Source of the DNA: Pseudomonadota bacterium
Lineage (GTDB): Bacteria; Pseudomonadota; Gammaproteobacteria; Burkholderiales; Burkholderiaceae_B
Direction of reading: 5' to 3'
DNA length: 64,000 nucleotides
Assembly: GCA_023425645.1 (NCBI GenBank)
Contig: JAFACG010000045.1
Span: 91,231-155,230, forward strand
Under the pieces are notes generated by a model. That model saw only the letters and a program-made list of their open reading frames with translations, was not told the origin of the DNA and searched no databases. A program made the translations under genes and the position numbers. This document shows, piece by piece, positions 36,533 to 44,368 of this stretch (its first letter is position 1; each line of letters begins with the position of its first letter).

Positions 36533-37144
36533 ATGCCCTGGCTGACTGCTGACGATCCCTTTCCCGAGCTGGCCGGACGCCATGCGCTGGGCATTGCCGC
36601 CCGCTTGGTTCAGCACGACTCCGGTCTGCACCGCCACCCCTGGGGCCAGATTCTGTACACCCGCAGCGGCTGCATCAGCGTGACGCTGGATACGCAGCTG
36701 TGCCTGCTGCCGCCGGGCCGGCTGATCTGGATTCCCGCAGGCCTGCCCCATCAAGCACGCATGAGCCGCCATGTCGACTATCGCTCCGTGTACCTGGATC
36801 CCGCCCACTATCCCGGCCTGCCCGCCCAGGTGCAGATCCTGGGCGCCGGCCAGAAGACCATCAGCCGCCTGTTCAAGCGCGACACCGGCTTGACGTATCA
36901 GCAGTGGCGCCAACAGTGGCGCTTGCTCAAAGCCATCGAACAACTGGCGACGGGACTGAGCGTCACTCGCGTCGCCTCCGGGCTGGGCTTTGCCAGCGAC
37001 AGCGCTTTCATTGCTTTCTTCAAGGATCAGATCGGCGTCACGCCCGGCCAGTACATCCGCCAGCGCGACGATTCCATGGAGGCTGGCGGCGAAAAACGGC
37101 AGACCGGGGCGCCGACGGTGCTACGATCGAGCAAGGATTCATAA
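36533..37144 (+). CDS. AraC-type regulator with internal deletion
   Basis: 203 residues instead of the usual 250-270. The N-terminal cupin-like sensing domain (HRHPWGQILYTRSGCISV, PPGRLIWIPAGLPHQARMS) is intact. The sequence then jumps from LPAQVQIL directly into GAGQKTISRLFKRDTGLTYQQWRQQWRLL, the second helix of the first HTH. The normal linker and first HTH helix, an estimated 60-70 residues, are missing, while the second HTH (VTRVASGLGFASDSAFIAFFKDQIGVTPGQY) is intact. The frame is kept, so a protein may be made, but DNA binding is likely impaired. Divergent from the MFS exporter, upstream of the M20 peptidase by 18 bases. Confidence 0.75.
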   Translation: MPWLTADDPFPELAGRHALGIAARLVQHDSGLHRHPWGQILYTRSGCISVTLDTQLCLLPPGRLIWIPAGLPHQARMSRHVDYRSVYLDPAHYPGLPAQVQILGAGQKTISRLFKRDTGLTYQQWRQQWRLLKAIEQLATGLSVTRVASGLGFASDSAFIAFFKDQIGVTPGQYIRQRDDSMEAGGEKRQTGAPTVLRSSKDS

Positions 37145-37162
37145 ACAACGAGGGGACAATAC

Positions 37163-38479
37163 ATGACGCAACCGCTACGCCTGACTCTCCTGGCCGCCTG
37201 CAGCCTGATGACCGGCGCCGCCCTGGCGCAATCCGGCCAGAACTTGACCGAACAGGCCTTGCACAAGGCCGACGCCCTGGAGCAGCAGGTCATCGAATGG
37301 CGCCGCCATATCCATCAGCATCCCGAACTCTCCTACCAGGAGCAGAACACGGCCGCCTATATCCAGTCGGCGCTGGCCTCCATGCCCGGCTTCGAGGTGC
37401 AGACCGGCATCGCGCAGACCGGCATCAAGGCGATCCTGAAAGGCGGCAGGCCGGGCCCGGTGGTGGCGCTGCGCGCCGACATGGACGCCCTGCCCGTCCT
37501 GGAGCGCAACGAGCTGCCGTTCAAGTCCACCGCCAAGGGACAGTGGCAAGGCAAGGAAGTGCCGGTTTCGCATGCCTGCGGCCATGATACGCACGTCGCC
37601 ATGCTGCTGGGCGCGGCCAAGGTTTTTTCCGACATGCGCGCCGAACTGCCGGGCACCATCGTGCTGCTGTTCCAGCCCGCCGAAGAGCAAGGCCCGGGCA
37701 CGCCGCTGAGCGGCGCCAACGCCATGATGAAGGAAGGCGTGCTGGACAAGCCCAAGGTGGATGTCATCATGGGCCAGCACATCGGACCCGGCTATCCGGC
37801 CGGCACCATAGGCTATCGCCAGGGCAGCATCATGGCCAGCGGCGATGTCTTCGCCATCTCCCTCAAGGGCAGGGGCGGGCATGGCTCCTCGCCCTGGAAC
37901 GCCGCCTCGCCCGTGGTGGCCGCGGCGGAAACGGTGGTGGCCTTGAACAACATCATCGCCCAGCGCACCGATCCGCTGGACGGCACCACGGTCGTCACCG
38001 TGGGCATGCTGCAAAGCGGCAACCGGCCCAACGTCCTGCCTGAAAATGCGGAGATCTCGGGCACGGTGCGCTCGCTGTCCAAGAAGAACCAGGCCACGGC
38101 GCATGAACTGATACGCCGCTATGCGGACAGTATCACCAAGAATCATGACGTGCAGGCTTCGGTGCGCATCGACACCGGCTACGAGGTCCTGATCAGTGAT
38201 CCTTCGGCTACTCAGATCGTCATTCCCGCCCTGAAGCTGGCTGCCGGCGCGGATGGCGCGCGGGAGGTTCCGCCCGGCATGGGTTCCGAGGATTTCGGGG
38301 CGTTTTCCAAGAACATTCCCCTGGTGTTCTGGCGTCTGAATGCTTCGCCCTACCCGGACAAGGCCGGCGCGCCCAACCATTCGCCGGAATTCATGGTCGA
38401 TGAAAAGGCCTTGCGCGTGGGCGTGCGCGCCCTGGTGGCCAGCGCCCTGACCTATATGACGCAGGCCGGAAAATCCTGA
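37163..38479 (+). CDS. Secreted M20 family amidohydrolase/peptidase
   Basis: A 438-residue zinc hydrolase of the M20D (hippurate hydrolase/IAA-amino acid hydrolase) family with an N-terminal signal peptide (about 22 residues, ends ALA), so it works in the periplasm, unusual for the family but known. Motifs: RHIHQHPELSYQE, ALRADMDALPV, HACGHDTHVAML, FQPAEEQGPG and the dimerisation-domain GRGGHGSSPWNAASP. GAGGGG precedes the ATG. Substrate unknown; N-acyl or N-carbamoyl amino acids are typical. Confidence 0.9.
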   Translation: MTQPLRLTLLAACSLMTGAALAQSGQNLTEQALHKADALEQQVIEWRRHIHQHPELSYQEQNTAAYIQSALASMPGFEVQTGIAQTGIKAILKGGRPGPVVALRADMDALPVLERNELPFKSTAKGQWQGKEVPVSHACGHDTHVAMLLGAAKVFSDMRAELPGTIVLLFQPAEEQGPGTPLSGANAMMKEGVLDKPKVDVIMGQHIGPGYPAGTIGYRQGSIMASGDVFAISLKGRGGHGSSPWNAASPVVAAAETVVALNNIIAQRTDPLDGTTVVTVGMLQSGNRPNVLPENAEISGTVRSLSKKNQATAHELIRRYADSITKNHDVQASVRIDTGYEVLISDPSATQIVIPALKLAAGADGAREVPPGMGSEDFGAFSKNIPLVFWRLNASPYPDKAGAPNHSPEFMVDEKALRVGVRALVASALTYMTQAGKS

Positions 38480-38498
38480 TCAAGTTGAGCTTTTCAAT

Positions 38499-38527
38499 AG
38501 AAAATGCGCGAAGCCCGCGCATTTTCT
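38499..38527 (+). terminator. Terminator-like inverted repeat after the M20 gene
   Basis: Perfect 12-base inverted repeat (38499-38510 and 38516-38527) with a five-base loop; the distal part of the stem is ATTTTCT, so the T-run is in the stem. Acts most likely as terminator 20 bases after the stop. Confidence 0.7.
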
Positions 38528-38555
38528 AGTCCCGCTGTTGACGTATGGCGCGACT

Positions 38556-38581
38556 AAAAAAAACCGCGCCTTTCGGCGCGG
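38556..38581 (-). terminator. Terminator after hsp20
   Basis: Stem CCGCGCC/GGCGCGG with a TTTC loop, followed on the minus strand by eight T. Lies 24 bases past the hsp20 stop. Confidence 0.9.
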
Positions 38582-38605
38582 CTGCTGTTTTCAAGCGCGA
38601 CGCTG

Positions 38606-39055
38606 TCAGCGGATCTCCAGCTTTCTGGCGCCGGTCTCGCCTTTTTTCTTGGGCAAGGTCAGCTCCAGCACGCCGTTTTCGCACTTGGCGTCGGCCTGCG
38701 TGTCATCGATATCGTGAGCCAGACTGAAGCTGCGGGTCTGCACGCCATAGTAGCGTTCGCTGCGCAGCACGGTCTCGCCCTGTTTTTCTTCCTGGTTGCG
38801 CCGGGTTTCCACGCGTATGGATACCACATTCCCATCGACGGTCACGTTCACGTCTTCCTTGTTGACGCCGGGAATTTCCGCCGTCACCCGGTAGGCGTCC
38901 TCGTCCTCGTGCACGTCCAGGCGGATGTGCTGGTGGCCTTGCCCGGCCAGCGACCCCACCACCGGCATGCGTCGGAACATGTCTTCAAAATCGCGGAAAG
39001 CGTCCAGGTTCGTCAGTTCGCCAAAAGGATTGAAACGGGTCAGATTGTTTGCCAT
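38606..39055 (-). CDS. Small heat-shock protein Hsp20/IbpA family
   Basis: ATP-independent holdase chaperone of 149 residues. The alpha-crystallin domain spans about residues 42-140, with RLDVHEDEDAYRVTAEIPGVNKEDVNVTVDGNVVSI and the C-terminal beta-strand region CENGVLELTLPKK, here GVLELTLPKKKGETGARKLEI. The start MANNLTRFNPFGEL is typical. An AGGAGATG site precedes the ATG. A possible heat-shock promoter lies 45-75 bases upstream. Confidence 0.94.
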   Translation of the reverse strand: MANNLTRFNPFGELTNLDAFRDFEDMFRRMPVVGSLAGQGHQHIRLDVHEDEDAYRVTAEIPGVNKEDVNVTVDGNVVSIRVETRRNQEEKQGETVLRSERYYGVQTRSFSLAHDIDDTQADAKCENGVLELTLPKKKGETGARKLEIR

Positions 39056-39098
39056 TGTTCATCTCCTGTTCGCAGTGTATGCCGAGCCCTGAGTGTTC

Positions 39099-39128
39099 AA
39101 TGGGGCGCCGGGCTCTGTTCGCCTCCAG
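39099..39128 (-). promoter_or_regulatory. Possible sigma-32 promoter of hsp20
   Basis: On the minus strand CCCCATT (39105-39099) matches the sigma-32 -10 element and CTGGAGG (39128-39122) is a partial match to CTTGAAA, spaced 16 bases, slightly wide. Suggestive only. Confidence 0.35.
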
Positions 39129-39171
39129 AAAATCATATGGCGGCCCGGCCGGCTTTTTCAAGCCACAAAAT

Positions 39172-39202
39172 CAAGGGCTTGCCTTGTGAGGACAAGCCCT
39201 TG
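39172..39202 (-). terminator. Terminator after the NCS2 permease
   Basis: Inverted repeat CAAGGGCTTG/CAAGCCCTTG with an 11-base loop and a weak T-rich tail (GATTTTG) on the minus strand, 24 bases beyond the stop. Confidence 0.65.
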
Positions 39203-39225
39203 CGATCGGGTGGCTGCGTGCCTGA

Positions 39226-40755
39226 TCAGCCTGCGGTGGCGGTGCGCGGCTGGCCGTCCAGCCCGGCTTGCAGCAGCGCCGGGTGATCGTCGGGCACGAC
39301 CGGGATTTCCTTGCCTTCCTTGTCCACGACCTTGCCGTCGACGACGCGGTCGCCGTCATTGAGCAGGGCCAGGTCGGACTCGCGCAGGTAGCGGCCCGTG
39401 CCCGCCGCGAAGACCGATGGCTGGTCCGAGTTGCCGACGGTCAGGTGGTTGAACAGCAGGTTCAGGACGATGGCGACCAGCGCGGCCGAGCTGATGCCCG
39501 AGTGGAAGATGGTGGCGAACCAGACGGGGAAGTGTTCGTAGAACTTGGGCGCCACGATGGGAATCATGCCCGCGCCTATGGAGGTGGCGACGATGATCAG
39601 GTTCATGTTGTTTTCATAATTCACCTTGGCCAGGGTGCGGATGCCGCTGGCGGCCACCGTGCCGAACAGCACCATGCCGGCTCCGCCCAGCACCGACGAG
39701 GGTACGGCGGCGACCAGCCGGCCCATGATGGGCAGCAGGCCCAGCGCGATCAGGATCAGGCCGCCGAAGGCCACCACGTAGCGGCTCTTGACGCCGGTCA
39801 CGGCCACCAGGCCCACGTTCTGGGCAAAGGCGCTCTGGGTGAAGGAGCCGAACACGGGTGCCACCAGGCTGGAGAGCATGTCGGCGCGCAAGCCGTCGCC
39901 CAGGCGGCGCGAGTCCACCTTGGTGTCGATGATGTCGCCCACGGCCAGGATGTCCGCCGAGGTCTCCACCAGGGTGACGATGATCACGATGAACATGGAG
40001 ATGATGGCGGCCGCCTGGAACGTGGGCATGCCGAAGTGGAACATCGAAGGCAAGGCGAACACGGGGCCGTCGCTGACGGCCGAGAAATCCGCCTTGCCCA
40101 GGGCCACGGCGATCACCGTGCCGATGATGATGGCCAGCAGGATGGACAGGCGCGAAATGGTGGCGCTGCCCAGCTTGCTCAGCAGCAGCACGATCAGCAA
40201 GGTGACGGCGGCCAGCGAAATATTGCCCACGCTGCCGAAGTCCGGGGACTGGGCGTTGCCGCCCATGGCCCAGAAGGCAGCGACCGGCATCAGCGTCAGG
40301 CCGATGGTCGTGATCACGCAGCCGGTCACCAGAGGCGGAAAGAAACGGATCACGCGCGAGAAGATCGGCGTGATCAGCAGGCCGATCAGGGATGCGGCGA
40401 TGACGGCGCCAAAGACCGCCGGCAGCCCGCCGCCGCCGCCCAGGATGGCGATCATGGTGGCCACGCCGGAGAAGGATACGCCTTGCACCAGCGGCAGGCG
40501 GCAGCCGAAGAAAGGCAGGCCCAGGGTCTGCAGCAAGGTCGCCAGGCCGCCCATGAACAGGCAGGCCGTGATCAGCAGACCGGTCTCCGACGGCGGCAGG
40601 CCGGCCGCCTCGCCGATGATGAGCGGCACGGCGATGATGCCGCCGTACATGGTCAGGACGTGCTGGAAACCGTAGGCCAGGTTGGGGCCCAGACCCAGGT
40701 TTTCGTCTTCAGGACGCTGCGCGGGAGCGGCGCCCGTGGAGGGTGTTGTCGTCAC
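39226..40755 (-). CDS. NCS2 family purine (xanthine/uric acid) permease
   Basis: Cation-coupled nucleobase importer of 509 residues with about 14 hydrophobic segments. Family patterns: GLGPNLAYGFQHVLTMYGGIIAVPLIIGEAAGL, CRLPLVQGVSFSG, FVIIVTLVETSADILAVGDI, SFTQSAFAQNVGLVAVTGVKSRYV, close to PbuX/UacT-type carriers. The GTG at 40755 has GGAG eight bases upstream; TTG 40773 would add six residues. It follows the 8-oxoguanine deaminase after 56 bases in one operon, pointing to uptake of 8-oxoguanine or xanthine/urate. The hydrophilic C-terminal tail of about 65 residues is somewhat long. Confidence 0.92.
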   Translation of the reverse strand: MTTTPSTGAAPAQRPEDENLGLGPNLAYGFQHVLTMYGGIIAVPLIIGEAAGLPPSETGLLITACLFMGGLATLLQTLGLPFFGCRLPLVQGVSFSGVATMIAILGGGGGLPAVFGAVIAASLIGLLITPIFSRVIRFFPPLVTGCVITTIGLTLMPVAAFWAMGGNAQSPDFGSVGNISLAAVTLLIVLLLSKLGSATISRLSILLAIIIGTVIAVALGKADFSAVSDGPVFALPSMFHFGMPTFQAAAIISMFIVIIVTLVETSADILAVGDIIDTKVDSRRLGDGLRADMLSSLVAPVFGSFTQSAFAQNVGLVAVTGVKSRYVVAFGGLILIALGLLPIMGRLVAAVPSSVLGGAGMVLFGTVAASGIRTLAKVNYENNMNLIIVATSIGAGMIPIVAPKFYEHFPVWFATIFHSGISSAALVAIVLNLLFNHLTVGNSDQPSVFAAGTGRYLRESDLALLNDGDRVVDGKVVDKEGKEIPVVPDDHPALLQAGLDGQPRTATAG

Positions 40756-40811
40756 GTTGGTGTCTCCGAACAATAGGCAGGCAGGGCTCTGCGGCCCTGT
40801 CGTGAAGAAAT

Positions 40812-42185
40812 TCAGACGGCGGCGGCGTCCAGCACTTTATCGCGCAGGCGGCGGGCGGCCTGCTGGTGGCGTTGCATCAGTTCTTGCAGATCGATGCCGC
40901 AAGGCTGTCCGTCGATGACGCGCCATTGGCCGGCCACCATGACGCGGTCGGCGCGGTCGGCGCCGCACAGCAGCAAGGCCGCCAAGGGGTTCTCCGCGCC
41001 CGAAAAGCGCAGTTCGTCCAGGGTGAACAGGGCCAGGTCCGCCTGCTGGCCCACTTCCAGGCCGCCGATGTCCCAGCGCCCCAGGCAGCGGGCCGAGCCT
41101 TGCGTGGCCCAGCGTATGACGGCCTCGTGCGTCACCTGGCCGGGCGCGTAGCGCAGCCGGCCCAGCAGCATGGCCTGGCGCATCTCCTGCGCCAGATTGG
41201 AGTGATCGTTGGAGGCCGAGCCGTCCACCGCCAGCCCCACCGGCGCGCCGGCCGCTTCCAGTTCGATGGTGCGGCACAGGCCGCTGCCCAGGACCATGTT
41301 GGACGAGGGGCAATGCGCAATGCCGGTGCCGGCCTGCCCCAGGCGGCGAACCTCGTCATCATTGAAATGGATGCCATGGGCCAGCCAGGTGCGATCGCTG
41401 AGCCAGTCCTGCTCCTCCAGGTAATCCAGCGGACGCATGCCGAAGAGCTTTTCGCAGTACGCGGTCTCGTCTTCGGTTTCCGCCAGATGGGTGTGCAGGC
41501 GCACGTCCTCGCGCTGGGCCAGCGCCGCGCTTTCGCGCATCAGTTCCCGGCTGACGGAAAACGGCGAGCATGGCGCCAATGCGATGGTGACCATGGCGCC
41601 GTCCTCGCGCTGATGATAGCGGCGGATCAGGCGCAGGCTGTCGTCCAGAATGGTTTTTTCGTCCTGCACGACGCTTTGCGGCGGCAGTCCCCCCTGCTCG
41701 CGGCCCACGCTCATGGAGCCTCGCGTCAAGGCGGCGCGCACGCCCAGGCGCTGGGCCGTTTCCGCCTGGCAATCGATGGCCTGCCGCAAGGCGCCGGAGA
41801 AGACATAATGGTGGTCCGCCACCGTGGTGCAGCCCGATTGCAGCAGCTCCACCATGGCCAGCTCGCTGGCGACCTGCATCTGCTCGTCGTCCAGCCCGGC
41901 CCACACGTCATACAAGGTGGTCAGCCAGGGGAAAAGAGGCTTGTTCAGGGCCGGCGTATAGGCGCGGGTCAGTGTCTGGTAGAAATGGTGATGAGTGTTG
42001 ACCAGGCCGGGCAGGAGCACGTGCCGGGACGCATCCCATACCTGATCATAGGCCTGGCGCGGCTGGGAGCCCGCCGCCACTTTTTCAAGAATGCGGCTGC
42101 CCTGGATCAACAGGCCGCCCCGTGCGGCGGGGTCCGAACAGGCCAGTGGATCCCGTATCCACAAGACGGGGGAAGTGCGACTCAT
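40812..42185 (-). CDS. 8-Oxoguanine deaminase (amidohydrolase superfamily)
   Basis: Zinc-dependent deaminase of 457 residues converting 8-oxoguanine to urate. Metal and active-site motifs: LPGLVNTHHHFYQTLTRAYTPALN, DHHYVFSG, LHTHLAETEDE, WLAHGIHFND and LAVDGSASNDHSNLAQEM. NTHHHFYQTLTRA is especially close to characterised 8-oxoguanine deaminases; hydroxyatrazine ethylaminohydrolase is a related alternative. ATG 42185 has AGGAG eight to ten bases upstream. The gene lies in front of the NCS2 purine permease and behind a strongly structured leader. Confidence 0.9.
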   Translation of the reverse strand: MSRTSPVLWIRDPLACSDPAARGGLLIQGSRILEKVAAGSQPRQAYDQVWDASRHVLLPGLVNTHHHFYQTLTRAYTPALNKPLFPWLTTLYDVWAGLDDEQMQVASELAMVELLQSGCTTVADHHYVFSGALRQAIDCQAETAQRLGVRAALTRGSMSVGREQGGLPPQSVVQDEKTILDDSLRLIRRYHQREDGAMVTIALAPCSPFSVSRELMRESAALAQREDVRLHTHLAETEDETAYCEKLFGMRPLDYLEEQDWLSDRTWLAHGIHFNDDEVRRLGQAGTGIAHCPSSNMVLGSGLCRTIELEAAGAPVGLAVDGSASNDHSNLAQEMRQAMLLGRLRYAPGQVTHEAVIRWATQGSARCLGRWDIGGLEVGQQADLALFTLDELRFSGAENPLAALLLCGADRADRVMVAGQWRVIDGQPCGIDLQELMQRHQQAARRLRDKVLDAAAV

Positions 42186-42239
42186 TGTGCTGTCTCCTGC
42201 GTTTAATTCTTTTTTTATTGTTGTCGCTTCGCACAGCGG

Positions 42240-42329
42240 CCTTATCAAGCTCAGGTGATAAGGATTATTCTGCCCGGGCCAGGCGCCCTGCCCTAAGCCG
42301 CCTGGCCCGGGCAGAAAACTCGCATCATA
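42240..42329 (-). promoter_or_regulatory. Structured 5' leader of the deaminase-permease operon
   Basis: Read on the minus strand: TATGAT (42329-42324, a possible -10), then at once a perfect 18-base-pair inverted repeat (42299-42316 and 42268-42285, 13-base loop), then a second inverted repeat CCTTATCA/TGATAAGG (42240-42263, eight-base loop). The transcript would thus begin with a long hairpin followed by a shorter one, about 55 bases ahead of the start codon. No T-run, so not a terminator. It could be an RNA regulator or, for the second repeat, a protein operator. Confidence 0.55.
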
Positions 42330-42638
42330 GTAAAAAGCGTATCTGATCCATACGAATTTTATTATGTCTGATGGTCTTGCACGAGTTGATTTCGAATCCG
42401 CAAAAACGGAATCTTCTCAGGACTTACCCTGTGGACAAAATCTTTATTCTGCTTTCGTTTTCACCCTTCAGCTTATAAGCCTCTGGGCTATAAAGAAATT
42501 GCGCCGCGCCAGGCCCGACCAGACCTGAAAGAGCGCCGCCGCTGCATTTTTGAATCAGATCCGCGTCTCATGTTACTTGTCTTGCTACGCCTCATCGGCG
42601 TGCTGGCGCAGCTCGACAAATCATAACGAGGAGATCAC
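42330..42638. other. AT-rich divergent promoter region before fmdA
   Basis: About 310 bases without a gene, AT-rich relative to the surroundings, containing promoter sequence for fmdA on the plus strand. An imperfect inverted repeat (CTTATAAGCC...GGGCTATAAAG, 42472-42494) is present. I found no sigma-54 motif despite the nitrogen-related downstream gene. Confidence 0.4.
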
Positions 42639-43838
42639 ATGCAGCACATCAAGATCAAACCCGGCGCTCCCCTGGCCGAACAGGCCGAGATCGGCCACAA
42701 CCGCTGGCATCCGGACATTCCAGACCTGACCAGCGTGAAGCCGGGCGAGGAAATGATTCTGGAATGCCTGGATTTTCTGGACGCCCAGATCGAGAACACG
42801 GACAGCGCCAATGATGTGCGCGACGTGGACCTGACCCGCGCCCACCCCTTGACCGGTCCCATCCATGTGGAAGGCGCCGAGCCGGGCGACATCCTGGTGG
42901 TGGACCTGCTGGACATACGCTGCATCACGCCCGTGGGATTTTCAGGGATCTTCGCCAAGGAGAACGGCGGCGGCTTCCTGGCCGACCATTTCCCCCAAGC
43001 CGACAAGGCCATCTGGGATCTGCACGGCGTCTACGCCACCTCGCGCCACATTCCCGGAGTGCGCATTGCCGGCATGATGCACCCCGGCCTGATCGGCACC
43101 CTGCCATCGCACGATCTGCTGCGCGAATGGAACCGCCGCGAAGCCCTGCTGGTGCCCAAGGGCCACGCCAATCCGCCTTATGCCGATACCGCCGTGCTGC
43201 GCGGCGTCAAGGGCGCCGAGTTCGACCGCATGGCCGCCGAGGCCGCGCGTACCGTCCCGCCGCGCGAGCATGGCGGCAACCTGGACATCAAGAATCTGAC
43301 CATCGGGTCGCGCATCTACTTCCCTGTCTACGTCAAGGGCGCGGGCCTGTCCATGGGCGATCTGCACTTTTCCCAGGGCGACGGCGAGATCTCCTTCTGC
43401 GGCGCCATCGAAATGGACGGCGCGGCCCATCTGGGATTCGACCTGATCAAGGGCGGCATGGCCAAGTACAACTTGACCGCGCCCATCTACGTGCCCGGCC
43501 GCCATGATCCGCGCTACGACCAATGGCTGCATTTCACCGGCATCAGCGTGGAGGAAGGCGTCAATCATTATCTGGACGCCACTGTCGCCTACCGCCAGGC
43601 CTGCCTGGCGGCGATCGACTACATCACCCGCGTGACGCAGCTCTCCCGCGCCCAGGCCTACATGCTGCTGACCGCCGCGCCGGTGGAAGGCCGCTACGGC
43701 GGCGTCGTGGACCTGCCCAACAGCTCGGCGTCCCTGGCCCTGCCCACGGGCATTTTCGACACCGACATCCTGCCGCAGGGGGCCCTGAACCAGGCCGTCC
43801 GGTTCGGCCGGCCCGGCACGCGCTGCACCTTGTCCTGA
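42639..43838 (+). CDS. fmdA: Formamidase / acetamidase FmdA family
   Basis: Hydrolyses formamide (or another short amide) to ammonia and the acid; cytoplasmic. At 399 residues it has the FmdA length and motifs: HNRWHPDIPDL, VDLTRAHPLTGPIHVEGAEPGDILVVD, GFSGIFAKENGGGFLADHFP, and GGNLDIKNLTIGSRIYFPVYVKGAGLSMGDLHFSQGDGE. GAGGAG lies nine bases upstream. The downstream fmdB is its usual neighbour, which supports the formamidase assignment over acetamidase. Confidence 0.93.
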   Translation: MQHIKIKPGAPLAEQAEIGHNRWHPDIPDLTSVKPGEEMILECLDFLDAQIENTDSANDVRDVDLTRAHPLTGPIHVEGAEPGDILVVDLLDIRCITPVGFSGIFAKENGGGFLADHFPQADKAIWDLHGVYATSRHIPGVRIAGMMHPGLIGTLPSHDLLREWNRREALLVPKGHANPPYADTAVLRGVKGAEFDRMAAEAARTVPPREHGGNLDIKNLTIGSRIYFPVYVKGAGLSMGDLHFSQGDGEISFCGAIEMDGAAHLGFDLIKGGMAKYNLTAPIYVPGRHDPRYDQWLHFTGISVEEGVNHYLDATVAYRQACLAAIDYITRVTQLSRAQAYMLLTAAPVEGRYGGVVDLPNSSASLALPTGIFDTDILPQGALNQAVRFGRPGTRCTLS

Positions 43839-43897
43839 ACCATGACGGCCGCGGGTTCGAGCAAGGATCCGCGGCACTGCTTTCCGGGAATAAGCCC

Positions 43898-44185
43898 ATG
43901 CCTTTGTACGATTATCTTTGCAACCATTGTCTGACCCGCAGCAGCAGCCTGCGCAGCATCGCGGCCCGCAATGACCCGCAGACCTGCCCGGCCTGTCGCC
44001 AAGGCGTCTTGCTGCTGCAGTTGAGCGCGCCGCGCCGCCTCTTCAGCAAGGACGGCCCGTCGCGCGCCCTGACGCCGCAGCAGGCGCTGGCGGGCGCCGA
44101 CGTCACCGGACCGGGAACGCGTTCCCGCAGCCGCAACTCCGTGCTGCATACCTGCATGGGGCCGGGATGCAGCGTCTGCGCTTAG
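43898..44185 (+). CDS. fmdB: FmdB family zinc-ribbon protein
   Basis: Small protein of 95 residues beginning MPLYDYLC, the FmdB hallmark, with zinc-ribbon cysteines at 8, 11, 30 and 33. The rest is Ser/Arg/Pro-rich and ends with a second cysteine cluster CMGPGCSVC. FmdB-type proteins are small putative regulators next to formamidase. The frame is open much further upstream, but that part overlaps fmdA out of frame; the start at 43898 is set by the MPLYDY motif. Confidence 0.85.
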   Translation: MPLYDYLCNHCLTRSSSLRSIAARNDPQTCPACRQGVLLLQLSAPRRLFSKDGPSRALTPQQALAGADVTGPGTRSRSRNSVLHTCMGPGCSVCA

Positions 44186-44327
44186 CGCATCAATGCCGGC
44201 ACGGCAAGCTGTCAGATTTGTCAGGACCTTGCTCCAAGGCCCGACCAGCCTGGGCAGGCCAGGCACGAGGATTACACGCTTGTGTTGACGTTACAACAAT
44301 AAGATACAAATACGAATCACTCCTGTC

Positions 44328-44351
44328 TATAATCGAGAATCAGTCTCATTA
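44328..44351 (+). promoter_or_regulatory. Promoter -10 and Fur box before the TonB receptor
   Basis: TATAAT at 44328-44333 is followed directly by GAGAATCAGTCTC (44335-44347), close to the inverted GAxAAT-N-ATTxTC form of a Fur site. A Fur dimer here would cover the transcription start. Fits an iron-regulated siderophore receptor. Confidence 0.65.
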
Positions 44352-44368
44352 ACAACAGGGTGGGTTTC

